A stretch of DNA of 64,000 nucleotides from an uncultured Erythrobacter sp. (GCA_947503275.1 CANNCZ010000002.1:888733-952732), one strand, 5' to 3'. Positions 1 to 8,851 are shown, counted from the stretch's first letter. Notes: generated from the sequence alone by a model not told the origin. Translations and numbers: made by a program.

Positions 1-1350
1 ACACTAGTGTGGGGATCACAGAGGGCCGGCACTGTGCTGGTGCCTATTTCTACGCGGCTAACCGCGCCTGAGATCGCCTATATCCTCAACGATAGCGGCG
101 CGAAATTGCTCATCACATCGCCCGCCTTTGATGAGATCATGCCTGACATCCGCGCTGCTTGCCCCGACCTACCGGTGCTAATGTGCGATGATGGCGGAGA
201 GGAGAGTTTCGCGGCGGCTCTTAGCAATTGTTCCGCAGAGCCAATCTCTGATCAGCGGGCCGGTGCGACAATGCTTTACAGTTCCGGTACAACCGGGCGG
301 CCTAAGGGGATCCGTCCCGCCCCTCCCGAGGACCCCGACCCGCAAGCGATGATCCCATTCCTGGGTCTCGCTACCATGGGCGCAGGGATGCCTGCGGATG
401 GATCGATGATCTACCTGTCGCCTGCGCCGCTCTATCACGCCGCGCCGCTTGCATGGTGCGGTGCGGCTCAGCGTTTGGGCGCGACTTTGGTGGTGCTTGA
501 GAAGTTTGAGCCGGAAGCAGCACTCGCTGCGATTGAGAAATACAAGATCACTGATAGCCAGTGGGTGCCGACGCATTTCGTGCGGTTCCTGAAACTCGAT
601 CCCGCAATCCGCACAAAATACGACCTTTCAAGCCACAAGCGCGCTCTTCATGCAGCCGCGCCGTGCCCTGTTCCTATTAAGCGCGAGATGATCGAATGGT
701 GGGGCCCGATTGTGAACGAATATTACGCCGGTAGCGAAGGCATCGGCATGACGATGATCGGCGCGGAAGACTGGCTCGCGCATCCGGGCACCGTTGGCAA
801 AGCGATCTATGGCACGGTCCATGTCTGCGGTCCCGATGGCAAAGAGGTCGCCGCAGGAGAGGATGGGCTCATCTATTTCGAGAATGCGCTGCTGCCGACC
901 TATCACAACGATCCGGAGAAAACCGCAGAGGCGATGCACGCCGATGGGTGGATGACGTTGGGCGATATCGGCCATGTAGATGCGGATGGCTATCTCTTCC
1001 TAACCGATCGCAAGAGCCACATGATTATTTCGGGCGGGGTCAATATCTACCCGCAGGAGATTGAGAACCTGTTGGTGACGCATGACAAGGTGATGGATGC
1101 CGCCGTGATTGGTGCGCCTGATCCCGATCTGGGCGAAAAGGTCGTGGCCGTGGTCCAGCCATTGGACATGGCCGATGCGGGCGACGCATTCGAGGCGGAG
1201 TTGCGCGACTTCCTCGCACCTAGCCTTGCTCGGATCAAAATGCCCAAACTGTTCGACTTCCGCCCGGAGTTGCCGCGAGAAGCGAATGGCAAATTGTATA
1301 AGCGCGAGCTGCGCGATGAATACGATGCGAAGGCGAAAGCGGGGATATAA
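1..1350 (+). CDS. AMP-dependent acyl-CoA synthetase (5'-truncated by window edge)
   Basis: This enzyme activates a carboxylic acid to its CoA thioester through an acyl-adenylate, in the cytoplasm. The reading frame is open to the first base of the window. The visible N-terminus reads straight into the body of the fold, so the true start lies upstream and the GTG at 7 is probably internal. Visible ANL-superfamily motifs are the P-loop-like YSSGTTGRPKG, then YYAGSEG, a GWMTLGDIG segment (the conserved Asp region), and the hinge and C-terminal lysine region (ISGGVNIYPQEIE, then NGKLYKREL). The segment ISGGVNIYP is typical of fatty-acid or aromatic-acid CoA ligases. The gene ends four bases before the P450 start, so the two are surely co-transcribed. 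The substrate cannot be told from sequence; a terpenoid or steroid-type acid is a guess from the P450 partner. Confidence 0.9.
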   Translation, partial: TLVWGSQRAGTVLVPISTRLTAPEIAYILNDSGAKLLITSPAFDEIMPDIRAACPDLPVLMCDDGGEESFAAALSNCSAEPISDQRAGATMLYSSGTTGRPKGIRPAPPEDPDPQAMIPFLGLATMGAGMPADGSMIYLSPAPLYHAAPLAWCGAAQRLGATLVVLEKFEPEAALAAIEKYKITDSQWVPTHFVRFLKLDPAIRTKYDLSSHKRALHAAAPCPVPIKREMIEWWGPIVNEYYAGSEGIGMTMIGAEDWLAHPGTVGKAIYGTVHVCGPDGKEVAAGEDGLIYFENALLPTYHNDPEKTAEAMHADGWMTLGDIGHVDADGYLFLTDRKSHMIISGGVNIYPQEIENLLVTHDKVMDAAVIGAPDPDLGEKVVAVVQPLDMADAGDAFEAELRDFLAPSLARIKMPKLFDFRPELPREANGKLYKRELRDEYDAKAKAGI

Positions 1351-1354
1351 GCGC

Positions 1355-2647
1355 ATGGCAAGCATACCCACGCTCGATGCGGAAAATGGCCGCGCGGTGA
1401 TTGACCCGAAAAGCTACGCCGATTGGGACCGTCTGCTTGATCGATTTGATACGATCCGATCCGGTTCACCGGTTGTCCGCGTAGAAGGCGTTGATGAGGT
1501 CCACCGTCCATTCTGGCTGGTCACCGGATATGATGAGGTGATGCAGGTCTCTAAAGACAACAAAACCTATCTCAACAATCCGCAAACTGTCGTGTTTTCG
1601 CTCAATGAAGGGATCGCCTTTGCCAAGTCGATGACCGGCGGCAGCGAACATATGGTCGCCAGCCTCGTGACGTTCGATGCGCCGGTGCACATGAAATATC
1701 GCAAGCTGACCCAAGAATGGTTCATGCCCAAGAACCTTAAAACCATCGAAGCAGAGATCCGCGCACTTGCGCAAAAGACGGCGCAGCGCATGGTTGATGC
1801 GGGGGCTGAAATTGACTTTGTGAAAGAGGTATCCGGACCCTATCCGCTGCATGTTGTGATGCAAATCTTGGGCGTGCCCGAAGCGGATGAACCGCGTATG
1901 ATGATGCTCACACAGCAGATGTTCGGAGGTCAGGACGATGATCTCAACCAATCGCCGATGGCCGGGATGACGGCAGAGCAGATCACCCAATTGGTGGCGG
2001 GTGCGGTAAAGGACTTTGAGAGTTACTTTGCCGGGATCACCGCAGAGAAACGCGCAAACCCTACCAACGATGTCGCCAGCACGATTGCCAATGCATTTGT
2101 CGATGGTGAGCCTTTGAATGATCGCGATATGATGGGATACTTCATCATTCTGGCGGCGGCTGGGCACGATACGACCAGCGCATCAACCGCAGGAGCCATG
2201 CAGGCATTGGCGAGCGATCCGGAACAATTCGCTCGGGTGAAGGCAGACAGGTCGCTGTTGCCCGGCATCGTTGAAGAGGCGATCCGCTGGACCTCTCCGG
2301 TGCAACATTTCATGCGCACCGCGGCCGAGGATTGCGAGCTTGGCGGGCAAAAGATTGCCAAAGGCGATTGGTTGATGATCAACTATATCGCAGCCAACCA
2401 TGACCCGAAGCAGTTTGATGACCCGCGCCGTTTTGACGCGGGACGCTCTCCTAATCGGCATGTCGCATTTGGCGCAGGCGCGCATCAATGTCTCGGCCTG
2501 CATCTGGCACGATTGGAAATGCGGTTGTTGTTCGAAGCTTTGCTGGATCGGATCGAAGCAGTGGAGCCCGCGGGCGAAGCTCGCCGTGCGACCAGCACAT
2601 TTGTAGGTGGTTTGAAGACATTACCGCTTAAGATCACGCCAGCATAA
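1355..2647 (+). CDS. Cytochrome P450
   Basis: A soluble bacterial class I P450 of 430 residues that would hydroxylate a small hydrophobic substrate using electrons from a ferredoxin and its reductase; neither partner is in this window. The I-helix oxygen-activation motif AGHDTT is near residues 269-274, the K-helix ExxR (EEAIR) near 307, and the heme-binding loop FGAGAHQCLG carries the axial ligand Cys379. I chose the ATG at 1355 because it lies just after the stop of the upstream acyl-CoA synthetase; the longer open frame upstream overlaps that gene and is not P450-like. The pairing with a CoA ligase suggests oxidation of a side chain followed by CoA activation. The sequence style recalls the CYP108 group, but I cannot assign the family without a search. 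Confidence 0.93.
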   Translation: MASIPTLDAENGRAVIDPKSYADWDRLLDRFDTIRSGSPVVRVEGVDEVHRPFWLVTGYDEVMQVSKDNKTYLNNPQTVVFSLNEGIAFAKSMTGGSEHMVASLVTFDAPVHMKYRKLTQEWFMPKNLKTIEAEIRALAQKTAQRMVDAGAEIDFVKEVSGPYPLHVVMQILGVPEADEPRMMMLTQQMFGGQDDDLNQSPMAGMTAEQITQLVAGAVKDFESYFAGITAEKRANPTNDVASTIANAFVDGEPLNDRDMMGYFIILAAAGHDTTSASTAGAMQALASDPEQFARVKADRSLLPGIVEEAIRWTSPVQHFMRTAAEDCELGGQKIAKGDWLMINYIAANHDPKQFDDPRRFDAGRSPNRHVAFGAGAHQCLGLHLARLEMRLLFEALLDRIEAVEPAGEARRATSTFVGGLKTLPLKITPA

Positions 2648-2868
2648 GCTTCTGATATGGGGTTGATAAGTAATAAAACAAGGCGTGAGGCGAAATAAAG
2701 ATGCTATATGCGCATCATTCCGATAACTTGTGCGATTTTACTGTTATTTCGCTGCAATATGTGTTAATACTCCATTCATGGGAAAAACTCGGACAATGAA
2801 CGCTGCTTGCTTTGCGGCGGTCCTTTTTGCGAGCCATTTACGCGGGGCTATTTAGAGGGGGGTACACA

Positions 2869-3510
2869 ATGACTTTGCTTGAGCCATATAATCTGCCTTT
2901 CGCGATTTCGCTTGGCTCCTTGTTCGCGATCGGGCTTTTGCAGCTGATCGGAGCGGGAGACTTTTTCGAAGGGGCTGGCGACGTTGAAATCGACCTTGAT
3001 GCCGATGTGGCTGATGGGTTGGAGGCCAGCGGCTTTCTCGATGGCGTTTTCAGTGTGCTTGGCATCGGACGGGTGCCATTTTTGATCTGGCTGTCGAGCC
3101 TGCTGTTTGTCTTCACCGTGACTGGTGTGGTCGGACAGGCCTTGATCGCGGGTGCGACCGGTTCGCCTTTGGGGGCGGGGCTTGCGGCGTTGCTTGCTGG
3201 GGGGGCGGCATTACCGCTCAACGGATTGGCGGTGCTCCCGATTGAAAAATTGCTTCCCAAGGATGAGACGACGGCCGTTGGCCTAGAAAGCCTCGTCCGG
3301 CGTGATGCGGTGATCCAGACGGGCACAGCCCGGACGGCATCGCCTGCGCGTGCCGAAGTAAAAGATGCTTTCGGGCATCGCCATTTTGTGATGGTTGAAC
3401 CGCATGATGCGCATGCGGAATTGGCCGAGGGTGAGACAGTGTTGCTGGTGCGCCGCGAAGGACGTTTGTTCTTTGGCGTGCGCTACGAAAGCCCACTGCT
3501 CAGGCCCTAA
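2869..3510 (+). CDS. YqiJ-like inner-membrane protein with C-terminal OB fold
   Basis: A 213-residue membrane protein of the YqiJ type, a distant NfeD relative. Proteins of this group sit beside flotillin genes and are thought to work with flotillin at membrane microdomains. There are hydrophobic segments near residues 10-27, 60-85 and 95-120. After them comes a soluble C-terminal part (about 130-213) with the alternating beta pattern of an OB fold (ETVLLVRREGRLFFGVRYE). I chose the ATG at 2869 because it is preceded by the purine-rich AGAGGGGGG and begins directly with a plausible membrane-protein N-terminus; an upstream in-frame start at 2812 has no such support. The flotillin gene begins 24 bases after this stop. 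Function beyond the flotillin partnership is inferred. Confidence 0.82.
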   Translation: MTLLEPYNLPFAISLGSLFAIGLLQLIGAGDFFEGAGDVEIDLDADVADGLEASGFLDGVFSVLGIGRVPFLIWLSSLLFVFTVTGVVGQALIAGATGSPLGAGLAALLAGGAALPLNGLAVLPIEKLLPKDETTAVGLESLVRRDAVIQTGTARTASPARAEVKDAFGHRHFVMVEPHDAHAELAEGETVLLVRREGRLFFGVRYESPLLRP

Positions 3511-3534
3511 TTGTAAGAATTGATTGGAGGAAAT

Positions 3535-5241
3535 ATGGGATTGTTAGACTACGTGTTCATCGTTGGCGGCGGCTTGGTGCTGTTGCTCATCATCTTCATC
3601 ATGCTGACGACGCTTTATCGCCGTGCGTCAAAGGAAATTGCCTTTGTGCGAACCGGTGTTGGCGGCGAGAAAGTCGTGATGAATGGCGGTGCGATTGTGT
3701 TTCCGGTTTTTCATGAAACCATGCCGGTGAATATGAACACATTGGTGCTGGCGGTGGTTCGCCGCGATGGTGAGGCGCTGATTACGCTCGACCGGTTGCG
3801 GATTGACGTGAAAGCGGAATTCTACGTCCGCGTCCGTCCTGACGCAGAAGCGATTGGTATGGCTGCGCAGACTCTGGGTCAGCGCACGATGCAGCCTGAG
3901 ATGCTGAAAGACCTTGTCGAAGGTAAATTCGTTGATGCGCTGCGGTCGGTTGCGGCTGGCATGAGCATGAACGAGCTGCACGAACAGCGCGCCGATTTTG
4001 TGCAAAAGGTGCAGCAGGTGTCGTCCAACGACCTCGCCATGAACGGCTTGGAGCTGGAATCGGTGTCGCTCACCGGGTTGGACCAGACAAGCATCGAGCA
4101 CTTCAACGCCAATAACGCGTTTGATGCCGAAGGTTTGACCAAGCTGACCGAGCAGATCGAAGCGCGCAAAAAACTGCGCAACGATATTGAGCAGGACACG
4201 CGGGTTCAGATGGAAACGAAGAACCTCGAAGCCGATACAAAGAGCTTCGAGATCGGGCGTGACCAAGAATACGCCCGCCTCTCGCAAGAACGCGAAGTTG
4301 AAGTGCGCCGCGCCGCGCAAATGGCCGAGATCGCTCGTGAACAGGCAGAGCGCCAACGCGAAGCCGATGCCGCGAAAATTGAGGCAAAGAAGCAGGTTGA
4401 TGGCCAGCAGATCGAAGCTGACCGGACCGTTGAAGAGGCCCGCATTGATCAGGTTCGCGCACTCGAAATTGCTCGGCAAGAACAACAGATCGCGGTTCAA
4501 AACAAGAGCCGTGAGGAAAGCCAGGCGAAGGCCGAAGCTGATGCTGCCCGTGCCAAAGCGGTTGCAGCCGAAGAGCAAGTGATCACCTCACGCGAAAGCG
4601 AGATTGCGGAACGTCAGAAGAAAATCGAACTGATCGAGGCGGCCAAGCAGGCGGAGCGCGAAGCCATCGGGATTAAGGTCGAAGCCGAAGCGGAGAAGGA
4701 TGCGGCGACGAACCGCGCCGAAGCTGCCCGGTTGGAAGCCAAAGGTGATGCGGATGCAGAAATCCTGCGCGCCGAAGCCGACCGGGTCCGCTTTGAAGTC
4801 GAAGCCGCTGGTCAAGAAGCAGTCAACCAAGCTGCCAATATCCTGTCGATGGATCAGATCAGCCTTCAGACGAAGCTCGCGCTGCTCAAAGTGCTGCCAG
4901 AGGTTGTACGTGAAAGTGCGAAACCGATGGAAGCGATTGACTCGATCAAGATCGTGCAGGTCGATGGGCTTACCCAAGGTGGTGGCTCCGGCGGCGGCGC
5001 AGGTGCTGGAAACGGTGCTGGCGGCGGCTCAGGAAACCTCGCCAGTGATGCAGTCTCAGCCGCGCTTGCCTACCGTGCGCAGGCTCCGGTGCTTGACGGG
5101 TTGATGAAGGACTTGGGGCTGGATGGGTCTTCGCTGGGCACTTTGGTGCAGGCTGCGACCGATGATCCCAAGGGCGTTGAAGAAGCGCTGTCGAAATTGT
5201 CTTTCAATGAGGATGATAGCGACGCCGAAGCAGCCGAATAG
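3535..5241 (+). CDS. Flotillin family protein (SPFH/band 7, YqiK-like)
   Basis: A 568-residue flotillin expected to form oligomeric scaffolds on the inner membrane. It has an N-terminal membrane segment (about 5-27), an SPFH/band-7 domain (about 30-190), and a long Ala/Glu/Lys-rich coiled coil (about 200-430) with the EA-rich repeats typical of flotillins. A conserved region ending near 475 follows (SLQTKLALLKVLPEVV). After it comes a glycine/serine linker at about 482-501 and then a separate C-terminal stretch ending in an acidic tail. The start at ATG 3535 is set by the ribosome site TTGGAGG a few bases upstream; an in-frame TTG at 3520 is less likely. It follows the YqiJ-like gene in one operon and is ended by a strong hairpin terminator. 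Confidence 0.92.
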   Translation: MGLLDYVFIVGGGLVLLLIIFIMLTTLYRRASKEIAFVRTGVGGEKVVMNGGAIVFPVFHETMPVNMNTLVLAVVRRDGEALITLDRLRIDVKAEFYVRVRPDAEAIGMAAQTLGQRTMQPEMLKDLVEGKFVDALRSVAAGMSMNELHEQRADFVQKVQQVSSNDLAMNGLELESVSLTGLDQTSIEHFNANNAFDAEGLTKLTEQIEARKKLRNDIEQDTRVQMETKNLEADTKSFEIGRDQEYARLSQEREVEVRRAAQMAEIAREQAERQREADAAKIEAKKQVDGQQIEADRTVEEARIDQVRALEIARQEQQIAVQNKSREESQAKAEADAARAKAVAAEEQVITSRESEIAERQKKIELIEAAKQAEREAIGIKVEAEAEKDAATNRAEAARLEAKGDADAEILRAEADRVRFEVEAAGQEAVNQAANILSMDQISLQTKLALLKVLPEVVRESAKPMEAIDSIKIVQVDGLTQGGGSGGGAGAGNGAGGGSGNLASDAVSAALAYRAQAPVLDGLMKDLGLDGSSLGTLVQAATDDPKGVEEALSKLSFNEDDSDAEAAE

Positions 5242-5261
5242 TCGGCTCATCACGCAAACAG

Positions 5262-5300
5262 AAAACCCCGCTGAGCCATACCGTCCCGGCGGGGTTTTTT
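5262..5300 (+). terminator. Intrinsic terminator, probably bidirectional, between flotillin and galU
   Basis: A perfect ten-base stem (AAAACCCCGC at 5262-5271 pairing with GCGGGGTTTT at 5289-5298) is followed by a T run on the plus strand. The A run at the other side gives a U tract on the minus strand too, so the same hairpin can end the plus-strand yqiJ-flotillin transcript and the converging galU transcript, whose stop is at 5321. Confidence 0.88.
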
Positions 5301-5320
5301 CGTCTTCATGCGTTGGTATT

Positions 5321-6199
5321 CTAACCCAGCAGCCGCTCAGCCATAGCGCGCACATCATCGCCCATATCCTCGCGCTGCAATGCCAGTGCCAAGGTCGCCT
5401 CAACAAAGCCCAGCTTGCTGCCGCAATCATAGCGATTGCCATCGAAAGTCACCGCATGGAAAGGCTGATCCCCAATCATCCGTGCCATCGCATCGGTCAA
5501 TTGGATCTCACCGCCAGCGCCCTTTTCCTGATTTTCAAGAGTGCGCATAACCTCGGGTTGGAGGATATAGCGGCCCGAGATGATCTTGTTTGATGGCGCT
5601 TCGGCTTGCGGTGGTTTCTCCACCAGCCCTTTCACCTCTGTCAGCGCGCCCGATGATGCACCCGGATCGATCACGCCATAGCTGGAGACCTCTTCCATCG
5701 GCACTTCGAGCACACTGATGAAATTGCCGCCAACTTGCTCATAGGCATCGACCATTTGCTTCATGCAGCCTGTCCCGCCCTTCTTACCGATCATCAATTC
5801 ATCGGGGAGGAAGATCGCGAATGGCTCATCACCCACTATCGCCCGCGCGCACCAGATCGCATGGCCCAATCCCATCGGCACTTGTTGGCGCACAGTGATG
5901 ATATCGCCCGGAGTTGCGCGGGTGGGGTCGAGCACGCTCATATCTTTGCCGCGCTCGCTCATAGTGTCTTCGAGTTCGTAGGCCACATCGAAATGTTCAA
6001 CGATCGCGGTCTTCCCGCGCCCGGTGACAAAGATCATCTGTTCGATCCCCGCCTCGCGCGCTTCATCAACGGCGTACTGGATCAGCGGGCGATCAACGAT
6101 TGGCAGTAGCTCTTTCGGGATCGCTTTGGTCGCAGGCAGGAAGCGAGTGCCAAGCCCTGCTACGGGAAAAACGGCTTTTTTGATCGGCTTGCGTTTCAT
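5321..6199 (-). CDS. galU: UTP--glucose-1-phosphate uridylyltransferase
   Basis: Makes UDP-glucose from UTP and glucose-1-phosphate, a precursor for surface polysaccharides and glycolipids; cytoplasmic. The 292-residue protein carries the nucleotidyltransferase signature AVFPVAGLGTRFLPATKA near the N-terminus, the GALU hallmark KELLPIVDRPLIQYAVDEA, then PKGLGHA-type (PMGLGHAIWCA) and LPDELMI segments. Length is normal for bacterial GalU (about 290-300). I chose ATG 6199 (MKRKPIKKAVFP) rather than the earlier in-frame start at 6259, which adds a non-conserved tail. The gene diverges from murA across 96 bases, which must hold both promoters. It converges on flotillin. Confidence 0.96.
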   Translation of the reverse strand: MKRKPIKKAVFPVAGLGTRFLPATKAIPKELLPIVDRPLIQYAVDEAREAGIEQMIFVTGRGKTAIVEHFDVAYELEDTMSERGKDMSVLDPTRATPGDIITVRQQVPMGLGHAIWCARAIVGDEPFAIFLPDELMIGKKGGTGCMKQMVDAYEQVGGNFISVLEVPMEEVSSYGVIDPGASSGALTEVKGLVEKPPQAEAPSNKIISGRYILQPEVMRTLENQEKGAGGEIQLTDAMARMIGDQPFHAVTFDGNRYDCGSKLGFVEATLALALQREDMGDDVRAMAERLLG

Positions 6200-6295
6200 G
6201 TGATGATGGCCCTTCGCAACATTGCCTGTTCCCGTGCCTTGCCACTCGCATAAGGTCAATGTTGCGCCAAATCGATGTTTCGCTAGAGCAGCATT

Positions 6296-7576
6296 ATGGA
6301 CAAACTGATTATTCGCGGCGGCAACCGGCTGTCAGGCACAATTCCGATTTCTGGCGCAAAGAACGCGGCGCTCACGCTGATCCCGTGCGCTTTGTTGACC
6401 GAAGAAGCGGTGACTTTACGCAACCTGCCGCGGCTGGCGGATATTGACGGGTTTCAACACCTGATGAACCAGTTCGGCGTGAACACAGCCATTCAGGGGA
6501 CGCGGCCTGAAGATTTTGGCCGGACCATGCGGTTGGAAGCGACCCGGATCACATCCACTGTCGCGCCCTACGACCTGGTGCGCAAAATGCGCGCTTCGAT
6601 CCTAGTGCTCGGCCCCATGTTGGCGCGCGCGGGTGAGGCGACTGTGTCAATGCCGGGTGGCTGTGCGATTGGTAACAGGCCGATTGATCTCCACTTGAAA
6701 GCGATCGAAGCGTTCGGTGCCCAGATTGAACTGACGCAAGGCTATGTGAAGGCGATGGCGCCCGATGGCGGACTGCCCGGCGGTGATTTCGACTTCCCCG
6801 TCGTGTCTGTCGGCGCGACTGAGAATGCTTTGATGACCGCAGTGCTCGCAAACGGAACGAGCCGTCTGTTCAACGCGGCGCGCGAGCCTGAAATTGTTGA
6901 CCTGTGCAATTTGCTGGTCGCGATGGGGGCAGAGATCGAGGGGATCGGAACCTCGGACCTGACCATCCATGGGGTCAAGCGCCTGAATGGGGCGACCTAT
7001 GCGGTAATGCCCGACCGGATTGAGGCTGGATCCTATGCTTGCGCAGCGGCGATCACGGGCGGTGCGGTGCGGCTTGAAGGGGCTAAGGCTGGCGATATGC
7101 AGGCCACGATCCGTGCGCTGCGCTCGATTGGTGTGGAAGTTACCGAGGATGCGAAGGGGATCGACATTGCGGCCCCCGGTGCGCTTTCCCGAATTGATCT
7201 GACCACGGCGCCCTATCCCGGTCTTGCCACCGATATGCAGGCGCAATTGATGAGCTTGTTGTGCATGGCAGATGGCGCCAGCGTGTTGAAAGAGACGATT
7301 TTTGAAAACCGTTTCATGCATGTGCCCGAACTCGCGCGGATGGGCGCAGATATTTCAACCGAGGGTCGCACCGCTATCGTCAAAGGCCCTTCTACTTTGA
7401 CTGGTGCAGAGGTCATGGCGACTGATCTACGCGCATCGATGAGCCTAATTATTGCCGCGCTCGCTGCAGAAGGTGAGACGACAGTGCGCCGGATCTACCA
7501 CCTCGATCGTGGCTATGAGCGGCTCGAAGAAAAGCTCCAGCTGGTTGGTGCCGATATTGAGCGTGTGGACGACTAG
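6296..7576 (+). CDS. murA: UDP-N-acetylglucosamine 1-carboxyvinyltransferase
   Basis: Catalyses the first committed step of peptidoglycan synthesis, transferring enolpyruvate from PEP to UDP-GlcNAc in the cytoplasm. The 426-residue length is standard. The N-terminal [20 protein letters not shown] motif has the conserved Lys-Asn of the active site (KN at 22-23). The loop GGCAIGNRP holds Cys123, the residue alkylated by fosfomycin in most MurA enzymes, so this copy should be fosfomycin-sensitive at the target level. The C-terminal [10 protein letters not shown] and [14 protein letters not shown] segments are also conserved. Its stop overlaps the stop of the converging ribbon-helix-helix gene by four bases. 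Confidence 0.97.
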   Translation: MDKLIIRGGNRLSGTIPISGAKNAALTLIPCALLTEEAVTLRNLPRLADIDGFQHLMNQFGVNTAIQGTRPEDFGRTMRLEATRITSTVAPYDLVRKMRASILVLGPMLARAGEATVSMPGGCAIGNRPIDLHLKAIEAFGAQIELTQGYVKAMAPDGGLPGGDFDFPVVSVGATENALMTAVLANGTSRLFNAAREPEIVDLCNLLVAMGAEIEGIGTSDLTIHGVKRLNGATYAVMPDRIEAGSYACAAAITGGAVRLEGAKAGDMQATIRALRSIGVEVTEDAKGIDIAAPGALSRIDLTTAPYPGLATDMQAQLMSLLCMADGASVLKETIFENRFMHVPELARMGADISTEGRTAIVKGPSTLTGAEVMATDLRASMSLIIAALAAEGETTVRRIYHLDRGYERLEEKLQLVGADIERVDD

Positions 7577-7824
7577 CTGCGCGTTTGCTCAGCGTTTGTG
7601 ACCACCCAAACCCGTATCGCACTGGCGAGGCCCGGCGGGGTCTGCGCTTTGATCCGCTCTGCATCGATTCGCCCGACCAGCGCGTTGATCGGTATATCTT
7701 CACGCATGGCGGCTTCGCGCAGCATGTCCCAGAACAACGGTTCCAAACTGATCGAGGTTTTGTGACCAGCAATCTGGACAGACCGTTTAACCGGTGGGTG
7801 ATAGGGCGCGGGTGCCTGCGTCAC
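7573..7824 (-). CDS. Ribbon-helix-helix domain protein
   Basis: A small (83-residue) protein with the pattern [31 protein letters not shown], a ribbon strand followed by two helices as in the RHH_4 group of putative DNA-binding proteins common in Alphaproteobacteria. Its target is unknown. I prefer the GTG at 7824: it overlaps the TGA of the upstream TIGR03643 gene as GTGA, the classic translational coupling arrangement, and removes a 52-base overlap that the ATG at 7872 would need. The conserved domain begins after either start. It converges on murA. Confidence 0.75.
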   Translation of the reverse strand: MTQAPAPYHPPVKRSVQIAGHKTSISLEPLFWDMLREAAMREDIPINALVGRIDAERIKAQTPPGLASAIRVWVVTNAEQTRS

Positions 7825-8036
7825 TTGTAATGCTCGCGCCGGTCGGAAAAGGTACGAACGCGTTTGCGCCATGTTCGATAGCTGCTGGCTTTGAGCTCGC
7901 TACGCATCAGAGCTTTTACGTCTTTTTCCGCCAACCCAAACTCACGCTCAATCGCTGCAAAGCTGATATGATCGCTGAGCGCCATTTCGATGATGGCGCT
8001 GACATCCGCATCACTAAGGTTTGGCGCTTGCTCCAT
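7821..8036 (-). CDS. TIGR03643 family protein of unknown function
   Basis: About 71 residues, mostly helical, with the conserved core EMALSDHISFAAIEREFGLAEKDVKALMR and the ending SYRTWRKRV.TFSDRREH, which I recognise as the TIGR03643 family. It looks like a small helix-turn-helix-like fold (ADVSAIIEMAL, then FAAIEREFGLAEKDV), so a nucleic-acid role is possible but unproven. Starts at 8036, 8042 and 8078 are all in frame; the shortest fits the family core best. It is coupled to the ribbon-helix-helix gene by a GTGA overlap and lies 49 bases after the PilZ gene on the same strand. Confidence 0.7.
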   Translation of the reverse strand: MEQAPNLSDADVSAIIEMALSDHISFAAIEREFGLAEKDVKALMRSELKASSYRTWRKRVRTFSDRREHYK

Positions 8037-8085
8037 AATCATCAGATGGTGGTGACCGCGAAAACCGCAAGCCGCCAATACGCGA

Positions 8086-8727
8086 TCAGGCGGCGCGTGC
8101 GTTGGCGAGCATATCGCCCAACATATTGGGAAAGGGCGAGCCGAACGGATGCAATTGCAAAGCGCAATCGGCCAATTCTTGGTCAGTCAATCGGTGCTGG
8201 AACTCCATTCCACATTGTTTGCCATCGCGCCATCGCAATTGGCCGATCTTTTTGTCCAAACCCTCGACTGAAAAGCCAAGCAGACAATTGAGCGGAAATT
8301 CGTGCTCGCTTTGAAAACGCGCACCTTCGCACGACAGGTTTTCAATCTGCACCATGCTGACATCGCGCCCATCGCCAACTTTGGCAGAGGCGGCGATGTT
8401 GAGGCGGATAGCGCGCGGTTCAAAACTGTCTTCTGGCTCAGTGAATTCTTCCAATGTCACTTCACAACCGAAACGGTAGCCGGCCTGGCGTTTGCCGATC
8501 CAGACACGTTCAATCGGGTAAGTCAGTCCATTGGCCAATTGTAGCAGAATACGCGGTTCTGGCGGGACGGCATGGAGAAAGGTCAGCCCTGCACCAAGGG
8601 TCGATACATCGCGCATTGTGCAAAGATACTCGCCGGTTTGGCAGATCACCTTGGCGGGATAGTGCTCTAACTCAACCCGTGGATCATCGTGCTGACCGGC
8701 CGCGCGGCCATCCCCGTTTGTCTGCAT
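8086..8727 (-). CDS. Tandem PilZ domain protein
   Basis: A 213-residue cytoplasmic protein with two PilZ-like beta-barrel units. PilZ domains bind cyclic di-GMP through an RxxxR stretch plus a (D/N)xSxxG motif. The first unit (about residues 12-105) has DVSTLGAG (the DxSxxG part) but no clear RxxxR before it. The second (about 107-200) has RAIRLN and NLSCEGARF followed by a Trp-rich closing strand (LRWRDGKQCGMEF). The arginine motifs are degenerate, so ligand binding is uncertain. The start at ATG 8727 (MQTNGDG) removes a poor leader from an upstream in-frame start at 8760. A perfect inverted repeat lies about 50 bases upstream. Confidence 0.78.
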   Translation of the reverse strand: MQTNGDGRAAGQHDDPRVELEHYPAKVICQTGEYLCTMRDVSTLGAGLTFLHAVPPEPRILLQLANGLTYPIERVWIGKRQAGYRFGCEVTLEEFTEPEDSFEPRAIRLNIAASAKVGDGRDVSMVQIENLSCEGARFQSEHEFPLNCLLGFSVEGLDKKIGQLRWRDGKQCGMEFQHRLTDQELADCALQLHPFGSPFPNMLGDMLANARAA

Positions 8728-8773
8728 AATCTTCGACACGAACCTTGGCCCCCCAGCCACAAATATCTTGGAT

Positions 8774-8793
8774 AATTTGGGCTAACCCAAATT
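8774..8793. promoter_or_regulatory. Inverted repeat upstream of the PilZ gene, candidate operator
   Basis: Arms AATTTGGG (8774-8781) and CCCAAATT (8786-8793) are perfect inverted repeats around a CTAA centre. The element lies 47-66 bases before the PilZ start and downstream of phaB on the same strand. It has no U tract on the minus strand, so a terminator role for phaB is unlikely, and an operator or promoter-proximal site for the PilZ gene fits better. The regulator is unknown. Confidence 0.4.
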
Positions 8794-8851
8794 GGTTAAC
8801 GCAACGGAAACGTGTTGGCTAACGGGGGTGGACGGTGACGCCGCGCAATCA

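Noticed and set aside
1109..1354. Extended N-terminus for the P450
   Set aside because: It overlaps the acyl-CoA synthetase out of frame and is not P450-like; the ATG at 1355 fits the family start.
3628..4578. 316-codon open frame antisense to flotillin
   Set aside because: It is a mirror of the strongly biased coiled-coil codons of flotillin; the translation is Phe/Leu/Arg-rich with no domain.
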